In this document: one piece after another, positions 24,090-33,500 of the stretch
How the letters are laid out: every line of letters begins with the position of its first letter
Position numbering within the stretch: position 1 is the first letter of the stretch
Assembly (NCBI RefSeq): GCF_024586455.1
Contig: NC_065920.1
Coordinates: 78,670,215-78,734,214, forward strand
Length of the DNA stretch: 64,000 nt
DNA from: Bactrocera neohumeralis
Taxonomy: Eukaryota; Arthropoda; Insecta; Diptera; Tephritidae
Reading direction: 5' to 3'
The notes under the pieces: generated by a model
The model's database searches: none
Told to the model about the DNA's origin: nothing
The model's input: only the letters and a program-made list of their open reading frames with translations
Translations under genes and position numbers: made by a program

Positions 24090-26050
24090 TTTTCGACTTT
24101 TTTTATATTAAGCACTAATGATAACTATGATGTGACATTTGGCACAGACGTCACTGACAGTCATACCAAACCAGAACAAAAATATTGCGACGAATGGGTT
24201 TTAGCGCAAAATTTAAATTGAAAAATGTCTTACTATTTTTTGGCTACAGTAATATTTTCTGGTGTTTTTAATAACGCAACGATGTCTTCGTATGAACGCT
24301 TTTTAATCTTTTTTTCGAAATAAGTTCTGCGAGTTTAGACTCCACATTTATTTATTCAGATGCGCTCGCATTATTTCTTCGTCTATTCCAATTAAAATAA
24401 AATATGGTCATTAAAATTTCGTTTTAGTTTTGTTAGTGTTTTTATAAGTTCTTTATTCATGCATTTGTTTGCTTTCATTTTGGCTGTATTCCATAGACAT
24501 TCTTGTTTATACAACTTAGCAACTAATATTGTTTAAAACTAAATATTTAGCGCGAAAACGCTGCTTACTAAAATCTCATTTAAATTTTTTCATTCTTATT
24601 ATATATACTTTTTTTACTTTTTCAACTTCAACGCAAATTGTTAAATGCTTTTTTCTGGGGGGGTACGTATGTCGGCGAAAACGGGTTAATTATTTATGGA
24701 TAAATCATAATTATGCGGTGTAAATTTTTGCGTCCGGGGAGCTTTTTGTAAATATTTGTCAGTTTTTTGAGCACTTAATTTAATTATAACTGAAATATTT
24801 GCATTTAATAAAATAACGTATTCACTCGTGTACGGCGCGCATGAAACGCACACATACGCAGCAAATAATTATGCGTTTTTTAACGGTACTTTTCTGCATA
24901 CGCTGGCAGTTGCTTTAGTGTTTTCACAATAACTGTGTGTTTGCGTGTGTGTGTATTTGTATAGTAATCGTATATGTTTGTATGTGTGTGTGTGGGTATA
25001 TAGTACATTGTAATTATGTTTGGCATAATAATATAGACATGTTTTCACAAAAAGTTTATGTATGTATGTAGTTGAATTTTTTGTTTTTTTTTTTTGTGTT
25101 TATGTTGTTGCGGCAGCATTTGTATGCATTTATTCGAGGAAAATATCATTATACATTTGTGTTGCACAAATGCGCGAAAAAATGTTTTTAATGGAAAACA
25201 CACAGTTTACTCTTTGGTTTAACGCTTTTCATAATTTTATTAAGTGTTTTGCTGCGGGAGGCTAATGGATTAACATTTGCTTTCATATACCATACATAAA
25301 TATTATTCCCATAAATACATATTTGCAGTTTATTTGTAGTAATACATTAATGCTAATGCTATATTTATACAGTTATATAATATATGTATGTATGTATATA
25401 TATATAGGTCTTCTTTTAAATACAGTTCATTATTTAAGCTTGTTTTATACACAATGCTCTTGTGCCTGTCAGCCCATACTTTTTTGACGACTGTATGCGC
25501 TTTTCAAACTTTTTCGGCTTTTTACAAAATAAAGTGTTATTTATTTAATCTCAAATATTTATTTAAATATTACTTTACTTTACAAGTTTATATATATTTT
25601 TTTTTCCTATATACTTTATAGTTGAGTCTTTTTCTGTTCGGCATAACTAGGTGCGCTCTATAAAGAAAACTCTAATTTTTTACTACTAACTACCTGGTAA
25701 ATAACTGAAAGTTGAGTGCGCGTCTTAAAATCTAGAAATGTGCGAGTTTGCTTTGTTAATTTACAGCGATTTGTTTTAGCTAAAGTACATTTTTAACCTC
25801 TAAAAAATAAATTTTTAGCCTCTAGAAAAATAAATCGTGAAAATAACCGTGTTATCATTGGAAAGGCAAAAAGCTTAAATTTAAAGTTTGGTTGCAAGTA
25901 GCTTTCTGCTTCCTATGCACGACCTTATAATATTTTTCGAGATGAGCTTACTTTTGTTAATATTTTATATATTATATCTATTTGTTTATTTTTGTTTTTT
26001 TCGGATTTTTAATATATTTTGTATAATTTGTTTACAGTGTCTACATATTA
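24090..26050. other. No gene seen; strongly T-rich on the plus strand
   Basis: Frames of 60-90 codons on the plus strand are Phe/Leu/Tyr-rich only because of T-richness. TG/TA microsatellite words occur at 24940-25000 and 25380-25410. The region could include 3' flank of the minus-strand gene, but no poly(A) signal can be singled out. Confidence 0.35.
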
Positions 26051-26060
26051 ATTTATACAA

Positions 26061-26526
26061 ATGGGTAGTCGAAAAAGTCTTTTCGTATTTCTAATCAAAC
26101 TTCAACTTATCTCTTTTAAATATATACTAATAAATAAATAAATACATGTACCATTTTGGTCGACCGCTTTTTGCCATTGTTTCGCTGGAGACATTATTCC
26201 AACAGCGTAAAACTTTTATTAGTGTAAATCGAAATTTCAGAATTTTCAGAACTAAACGGAGCGAATCATTATTTTGCTACACGAACTGATATAGCTCCGT
26301 AAACTTAACTAATATAACGAATTTCTTCATTATTTTCACTCATTTTTGAACAGCTGTAAGTTTTTTTTAATTTCCCCGAATTTATTTATTTGTTTGTTAA
26401 ATGAAGCTTAAATCATATCTTTCCAACACTGTATAGTATGACACAATATGATTGGTAGCACTGGAGATATCCGCCTGCAACGACATTTATTGAAAAAATA
26501 CGAAAATACTTTTTCGACTACCCAAT
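26061..26526 (-). mobile_element. Miniature mariner-derived element, copy 1
   Basis: It is bounded by inverted terminal repeats. ATGGGTAGTCGAAAAAGTCTTTTCGTATTT lies at the left; the right end reads, in reverse, ATTGGGTAGTCGAAAAAGTATTTTCGTATT. The inside is a mariner gene on the minus strand that keeps the 5' leader and the first part of the DNA-binding domain, then jumps directly to the 3' end. The deletion joint lies at about 26232-26245. The same joint is seen in the copy at 55226, so this is a propagated non-autonomous family rather than a private deletion. Length 466 bp. The parent type is the mariner at 60098. Confidence 0.85.
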
Positions 26527-26934
26527 ATTTTAAGTTATACTATAATTCATCATAATGCGAGATTTTGCTTTAACATCCGCACAATCATGCCTTTAAATGC
26601 ATAAGTTATTTTCACAACATTTGTATCTCGAAATGATCTACAATTAGCGCTACTGTTTTAAGTAATTATTATATTTAATTATAGTAATATTTTATAATAA
26701 ATATTTTTAATAATGCTTTTTACATTGAACTGCAGCCTTCAGTACTTACAAAAAAATATTTGCTATTTAGTTAAGTTTATGTTTTTTGTTTCAGTTTTTA
26801 TTTTGATTTCCTCTTTGGCTTATGCGTTAATTTCTTTTTGTTTCGGTTGTCTAGAACTCTATTCGTCTTTTTATAAGGGAAACCTGCTTAGGGTTGTTTA
26901 ACAAAGTACATATCTTTACTTGCCTATACATATA

Positions 26935-27025
26935 CAAATATTAATTTTTTATTTATATTTTTAATATTTTTAATATTTTCTATTTTTAATTTTTTATTTT
27001 TAATTTTTTATTTTTTAATTTTCAT
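26935..27025. repeat. AT-rich simple repeat (TTTTTAAT-type)
   Basis: Irregular repeats of ATTTTTAAT and TTTTTTATTTTTAA run for about 90 bp. Confidence 0.7.
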
Positions 27026-27264
27026 TCTCTTGGTTTTGCCACGAAATCGTTTAAGGAAAGTTATTAGGACTTTGGATTATTTTTAGGTGAAGTAAAATAA
27101 ATAAACAAGGCTTCGAAAAGAAATAATGCGAAAAGCGTTTTGGATAACTTTGAAGGAATTGTTAAAAAAGGTTTTAAGATATATCAATACAATATATGAA
27201 GAATCGCGATAGACTTTTTAATTTGTTTTGTAGAACTCTACAAAGTGTGTCCCTGTCAGCTATT

Positions 27265-27640
27265 AAAAATTTGCAGCAGTAAAACTTCCCAAAGCAAACA
27301 TGAAGCAGTAGCTTCCTTGTGGACAGAAAATATGACCCAACTTAGCCGCACATGTCTTAGCCTTCGCAAATCGCTTAAGAGATCCAGGCGCAGAGAAGCC
27401 GCATTTCAGAAAGCCGAACAGTATTAAGCGGCGAAAAAAAGCTAAGCCTGCTAACGCTCAGAGCAAAACCCTAGGGATTCGGATATACAATAGTGATGAA
27501 AAAACTCGGAGGTGGAACAAAGGCTCTTGATTTAACCACAGCCAAAATGGATCACATCGTAAACCCATTATTTTCTACACATGAAAAAAAGACTAGTTGT
27601 CCAGAAGAAATCATAAGACTTCCGCGAATTCTCCAGTTCA
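27265..27640 (+). mobile_element. R1-like non-LTR linker fragment
   Basis: The plus strand reads ASLWTENMTQLSRTCLSLRK, RRREAAFQKAEQYKAAKKK, then GFGYTIVMKKLGGGTKALDL and MDHIVNPLFSTHE. This resembles the segment between the endonuclease and reverse transcriptase of R1-clade elements (typical words WWT-x-EL, DPWGLGYKIV-KLG, LFP-H). One frame break lies near 27428-27490. No reverse-transcriptase motif follows, because a mariner begins near 27690. Confidence 0.6.
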
Positions 27641-27689
27641 CCTTGACATATCACCCGGCGCGGACGGCTCCGTAAAAAAATCTCTTTGG

Positions 27690-28395
27690 ACATGCTTGAT
27701 CGTGCGAATTCCGATCCCACATTCAAGGAGAGCATTAACTACCGATGAGATATGGTTCATGAGTTTAGCATGCAAGCAAGACAACAGTCATCGGAATGGG
27801 GGGAAAAACCGACCCGAAACCAAAAAACAAACACGCCAAAGCCGCTCAAAAATTAAGCCGCATAAAAACTAATGGCTAGTGTTTTTTTTCGATATTCGTG
27901 GTTTGGTGCATCTTGAATTTCTTCCGGAGCAACATACTGCCAATAACGAGATCTCTTTGGGCGTTTTGAGGTGTTTGTGTGAGAACGTCCGTCGAAAACG
28001 GTCAAAATTGTGGTAGAACAATTCATGGATTTTACACTATGATAATGCACTATCGCACTGAGCCACGACTGTGATGGAATTTAAAGCTATAAACGCAATG
28101 TGTACCAGCGATCAACCACCATATACACTAAATTTAGCTTCGTGTGATTTTTGTTGTTCCTCAAACTGAAAATGCTCCGTGAAACCCGTTTTCAGTCGAT
28201 CGAAGAGATAAAACAAAAATCTCTGAAGGAGCTGAAGGCCATCCCAAAAAGTGCTTATGAAAAGTATTTCGAGAACTGGAAAAATCGTTGGCATAAGTGT
28301 ATTACATCCGTTGGGGATTACTTTGAAGGCGGCAAAATAAAAATGATAAATAATTCAATATTTTGTGTTTTATTTACAATTTCCGTGTAATTTTT
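27690..28395 (+). mobile_element. Mariner, 5'-truncated, catalytic domain relic
   Basis: The plus strand starts inside a transposase (LDRANSDPTFKESI) and reads through TDEIW (first catalytic motif, normally TGDETW), SRSKIKP, ENVRRKRSKLW, WILHYDNALSHRATTV (second Asp) and PPYTLNLASCDF (third Asp retained in CDF). The last frame (28151-28390) has RFQSIEEIKQKSLKELKAIP and NRWHKCITSVGDYFEG, the usual C-terminus. Stops and frameshifts are numerous. DNA similarity to the copy at 44738-45380 begins at the same base, TCTCTTTGGACA. Confidence 0.85.
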
Positions 28396-28589
28396 TGTCA
28401 CACTGCATACACAAAACGTTGTAAAGTTAGGCTTTAATAAATGAATATTTATATCGTCACCTAAAATGCGAAACAAAGCATCATCAGTAAAACCGAAATT
28501 AAGTTTTCTACTGCTTACGATTCATTACATGATGTTATACTATATGTATATATATATGTAGCCAAAAATTTTCAGCTTTTGCTGTCAGA

Positions 28590-28660
28590 TATAACCAATA
28601 AATAACCAATATATAACCAACATTTAACCAATATATTACCATTTTATAACCAAAACTAAA
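28590..28660 (+). repeat. Short tandem repeat, ATAACCAAT-type
   Basis: ATAACCAATAA, ATAACCAATAT, ATAACCAACAT and related units repeat six to seven times with small variations. Confidence 0.75.
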
Positions 28661-28664
28661 TTTT

Positions 28665-29797
28665 TCTTTGAATATGAGTGGTTTTTTTTTATATCGGTTT
28701 TCCTCGCCTCATAACATATGAAAAGTGATGTTACGTTATTTTGTATTATAGATGACGATATAAATTATTTAGTTCGTAAAGAAAATGTAAAAAATATATA
28801 AAAGAAAATTATAGAAAATATAGAAGTAAAGGACCTTCTTCCTTATTTTCTTTTCAAAGTACTTACATCTGCACACATTTACACACTGGTTACAAGTACA
28901 GAAATTAATTTTATATTATTGGGCGTATATTTGTATAAATAACGGTAAAGTAATTTATAGCTGTTTTATGGAGTTTTGAGTGGCTTTCTTTGCTGATAAT
29001 ACACTTTTCTGTTTTTTCTTTTCTTTTATTATTGTTATTATTTTTTGATTCTTTATGTACATATTTGCACGAGTTTAAGTACTTACCTTAATATTCATTA
29101 TTGGAAATCATAACAAAATAATTTTAGTAATCAATAAACATGCAATAACAACGCCTATTTAGTGGCCTATTAAGTGGTGGGCAAAAAAAATGTAAACGCC
29201 TAAGTACTCCAGTCGGCAAATTAAGCGTTTATAATTGATATTTGTATTGAATTTTGAAAACAAAATCAAATTATTGGTTTATTGCATGGGAAAATTAGCA
29301 GTTTGATCGCCTACATAATTGGAAGTACAACATATGTACGTTCGTAACTGTGTACATGTGTAATATGAGTGTTTAAGTAAATATACCTGTGTAATAGTTT
29401 TTCATTACAACTTTTGTATATGTATGTGTATGTGTGCTTTTGTAACTTTGTGTGGCACACGCCTAGTGTTATTAGTGTTCTATAGCTGGTAGTTGCCTGT
29501 GCATTAATTGCTTGCACACAAACTGCTGGCGGCTAACGTCAAATGGCTTATGGCCTTTTTAGTTTTCGTCTGAAAAACTCAAATTTTAAATCGCTTTAGG
29601 CGTCAGTTTTTCGGAATTTTCGGTAAATGAATGTCTAAACTACACATCCGACACAAATTCAGTTGGGTTTTAAGAGTAGTTTAGGTAAGTCTAGGAGAAT
29701 GCGAGCGGAACTCATCACTAATGCCGAAGAGAATAATTTTGTGTGTCAAAGAAGTTCGTCGTGCTTCGCTCGTCCACTCTACACCACTTTTTCTTGA
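28665..29797. other. No gene seen; presumed 3' flank or 3' UTR of the minus-strand gene
   Basis: AT-rich sequence immediately downstream of the stop codon at 29859. I could not choose a cleavage site. Confidence 0.35.
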
Positions 29798-29815
29798 TTT
29801 TTTTTTTTTTTTTTT
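29798..29815 (+). repeat. T18 homopolymer
   Basis: Eighteen consecutive T on the plus strand (A18 on the gene strand), about 45 bp after the stop codon of the Beat-like gene. Confidence 0.95.
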
Positions 29816-29858
29816 GTTTTTATCTACTATATATACTCGTATTCTAAAGACGATGGAA

Positions 29859-30574
29859 TCATGTTGCTGTTGCCGTTGCCGTTGCATGCGCAAGTAACAG
29901 TTTTGCTGCAACAGCATCATTTGTTGTTGCTGTTTTAGCTGTTTTCGCTTTAATTGCTATTCGCATTGTTGGCAGTGTTGCCGCCCCTTTCCTCGAGTGC
30001 TTTTGTAGTTGTTGTGCCAGCTTTTGTGTTGTTGGCCCTTTTTCAAAGCCAACTATATGTTGCTGCTGCCAGTGTTGTTGAGGCCGGCGCTGTAACTGTT
30101 GCTGCGCGTTTATGCTCTCTATTAATTGTGAACTGGTCGTTTCATTTCGCGTTCGATATTTTGTTTGCGCGACGGCGGCTGCCCAGTTGCTGCGGCAAGC
30201 TGTCATTGCTGCAACTGCTGCTGCAGTTGCTGTTCTTGTTGTTGTTGCTTTTCGGGCTTGTGTTGTCATTACGGCAGCTTTCGAAGTTGCCTCGTCAGCA
30301 CTTGTCCCACTTAATAGTTGCCCTTTGGCTCGCGCTTGGGTCCTATTATGCACTATGGTTGTTGTAGCTGCTGTTGTTGTTGTTCTGATTGCTTGCATTG
30401 TTGTTCCTTTTGACGCCATTGTTTCACGCCAAACAAACAATTGCCGGCATAATTGGTGAAAATATCGCGTAGCATGCCAGGCCGCCAGCGCCACTGTCGT
30501 CCAGCGCACCAGCAATGACAGGCAATGACAATGTTGTTGTGTTGCGCCATTGGCATTCAAGGATGAGACGGCAC
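29859..30574 (-). CDS. Beat-like exon E: hydrophobic segment and Ala/Thr/Gln-rich tail
   Basis: The acceptor ACTCTTTTGCAG lies before GTGCCGTC, and the stop codon is TGA at 29861-29859. It encodes GAVSSLNANGATQQHCHCLS, then LLVRWTTVALAAW, a moderately hydrophobic stretch that could be a C-terminal membrane or GPI-anchoring signal. After a basic, aromatic part (RYFHQLCRQLFVWRE) come about 190 residues rich in Ala, Thr and Gln, coded by CAA/GCA/ACA runs. The first 60 residues look like a real Beat C-terminus. The remaining tail is an uninterrupted frame but could be partly untranslated, if splicing or a closer stop is used in another isoform. The opposite strand has a 137-codon frame that I regard as a shadow. 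Confidence 0.7.
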
Positions 30575-33500
30575 CTGCAAAAGAGTATATAACCAATTGC
30601 AGATAAGTAAAATTGTAAAGTGTCAGTGTGTGTGTGGGTGCGAGTGCTCTTGAAGTGTTTGCTTGCTGCAAACAATGAAGAGTGCAATTTAATTGGTATT
30701 CCAGTGAAGGATGCAACAAGATCCGAAGTATGTACTTGCAACTGAAGAGACAAAAGAAAATATGCTGCTTTCGAATTTAATCACAAAGTACACAAAACCT
30801 GATGAACTACTACCTTCATACTATACTATACCGACGGTCTTTGTAACGTGACCACAACTTTTTTACCGTGAGCTTGTGAGAATCTCAAACCTTGGGTGGG
30901 GAATTTAAAGCTTAGAAAGAATTTTCTTCTCTCGCTGAGGGAAGACTTTACAATAAGACAATAAGTTTGTTTAAAATTTTTTGTTTCCAAAGCATTTAGT
31001 GAAGGTCTTTAAGTCGCCGAAAACTTACCGCATGCTAGCCGTCCATCCGCCTCTGTTAACGACGATGACATCGAAAAAGTTAAAGAAACAGTGCTTAAAA
31101 ATTTTCGTGAAGCCATCGGAGAGATTGCAGAGGATCTCAACATATGTTTAGAATCGACAAGTTTTGGTTAATGTTTTGGGTATGAAATGTTTTAGTACTG
31201 GACGCGAACTAATCTGAATCTTTTGCAAAATCGAGCTAACAGAGTAGAGGTAGCAAAAGAGATGCTTGACAAGGTACTCGTAGATGAGGATCTTATATAT
31301 GTACATATATATCACACGTCATTACTGGTGACAAAAATTGGGTTTAGTTTGACGTCCAAACTGTCCGAGAATCTAGCAAATAAACTTAAAAACCAAAATT
31401 CGCTGTCGCGTACTGGAGGCCATCCCAGTCGAGGCTTATGACAAGTGTACCGATAATTGGATTAAAAGCTGATATTCTTGTATTTCTCAGGTGCTTATTT
31501 TAAGCTGATTATTAAGTTTTTCTTAAAGTAAGTGGAAATGTTTTTTTTGTCGGTCCGGGTCAAAATTGATCAGATGGCACTTGGTCTAAATTTGATCTAA
31601 CATGTTTAGTTTGGCCTGCACAAAAGTTATAAAAGCAGGTAGAATTCATTCCGGACTGTTGCAATGTCTTCCAGGCCGAGGCTGCAGCCATAAAGGTAGC
31701 AGTAGATTTAGTGCTCCGGAGTGCAGTCTCCTTCAACAAAGTGACCTTTCCCTCTGATAGCAGAGCGGCGATACTAGCATTGAACTAATTAAAAGTGTGT
31801 TCAAGGCTGGTCAAAGAGTGCTTAACCTCGCTATCAATACCATCAAGTATCTTTGTGATAAGACTGGTATGGGGGCCAGGTCTCAGCGGAATCGCGAGAA
31901 ACTGTAAAGCTGATGAACTAGCAAAAAAAGGAATTACTATGGGTGCGAAAGCTTGGCCAGTGCTGGGCCACCATCGCTCGTTGTTGCGAAAGCTTTTTGG
32001 ACCAAGATTGATCACAATAGATCCTGTGATTTCTTTGCCTTCAGTAAGGCTAGCCCGTCCCCAGTTTTGGGTCTTTTAACAGGCTATTATCCTGTTGGCG
32101 TCCACGCAGTAAGGCTGGGAATCCTACCATATGCCATCTGCAAAAGCTGTGTGGAAAAAGATGAGGTGGAAACAACTCAACTCTTCTTGACTGCCCCGCG
32201 TTTGAGAGGTCATGATTTAAATACTTGGTAACGCATAACGTCTGGCATCCCACCGAGCGGGCGGAAACTAAGTTACTAAGGGTTTTGCTAATTTATAAGT
32301 TCGAACTCAAAAGTTCTCCTTTTCTTTGGCCGCACAAAGGGTTACAAGTAATAGTACATGTGTGATCTTCGTTCAGCCATCTAACCTAACCTTACCTAGG
32401 TTATAGTCTAGTTCTATTCAAACAGAAACAAAGTTACGGCTGCATTGCATGGAATAAAACTCGTTGTATAGCCTGAACAAGAGGCTTAGTTTGAGCTAGA
32501 AATTGCAGTTGTATAGTGTGACATTCATCTGCTATATAAAATAAGAATATTATTTTCCTCAACAACTAGTTTCATCGCTTTGTTGTAGGCTTGCGTTACA
32601 AGCTATTCATTTTGAACGAGAATACGCAACGGGGCGAGAGTAATTTTCGTTTGCGAAAATAAAATTCTTGCTTTGAATGCATAACGCCCTAAAATTGAAA
32701 AACATTTTGCATTTTATTTCCCAAAAAATATGTAATTCCATTGAGAATTATTAAATCTACTGCAGTTCTTTAACTTTTCAAATTGAGTGAAACCTGCCCA
32801 TCTAATTCTTCCGAAGCCATTAAAGTAGGACCAAAACTCTACTCTTCCGTAAGTATTTATAAATTCCAAGCTGTCGTATGTGGCCATCTGTTTGTGAATG
32901 CGCTTAGTTGACACTTTCCCGTTAGACACATCCAAAAATGTGCTTTATGTATGATGAGTGTGTGTACTATATATGCTCCATCATTTCTTTTTGCCATTGC
33001 AAGCCATATTCAAATCATCATAATTCTAAACAGCGCCAGTTAGTTGACATAAAATATTTCATGACATACTTAACAATTTGATAAATGCACGCTCGTGTGT
33101 GCATATGAAAAACTTTTAGTGAATCAATTGCTATGAAATATACATACATACATGTGTATTTGTGTAAATTCATAAGCAGCAGGTGAGTTGCAAGGAGGGC
33201 TGCAAACTTGCAACAGTTTTCATTGCACTTGTTCTACATTTCGCAACTCGCTTTTTGGACTTTCTCTCCCCTTTTTTGTGTTTCAGCTTTACTTACCTTG
33301 TTGCACACGTCACTGCTGGCTTTTTGAGTTCGGTAATATTTTTCCCTACTTATTCATACTTATTCCTAACAAATTTCATCTCCTTTATGAGCAAGTGTAC
33401 ACACATTGCTTACCTATGTACTACACTTCTATACCTGTATGAGTGAGTCAACCTACTTCCATTTTGTTGTTCTTTTTTGGCAAACATTGTATTGGAGGAA

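Noticed and set aside
28590..28660. CRISPR-like array of ATAACCAAT repeats
   Set aside because: Units of 9-12 bp without spacers; a simple repeat in a eukaryotic genome.
29954..30367. Plus-strand 137-codon frame rich in Leu, Ala and Val opposite exon E
   Set aside because: It is the antisense reading of the CAA/GCA-rich exon; (TTG/TTGC) runs give Leu/Ala/Val automatically, and there is no independent motif.
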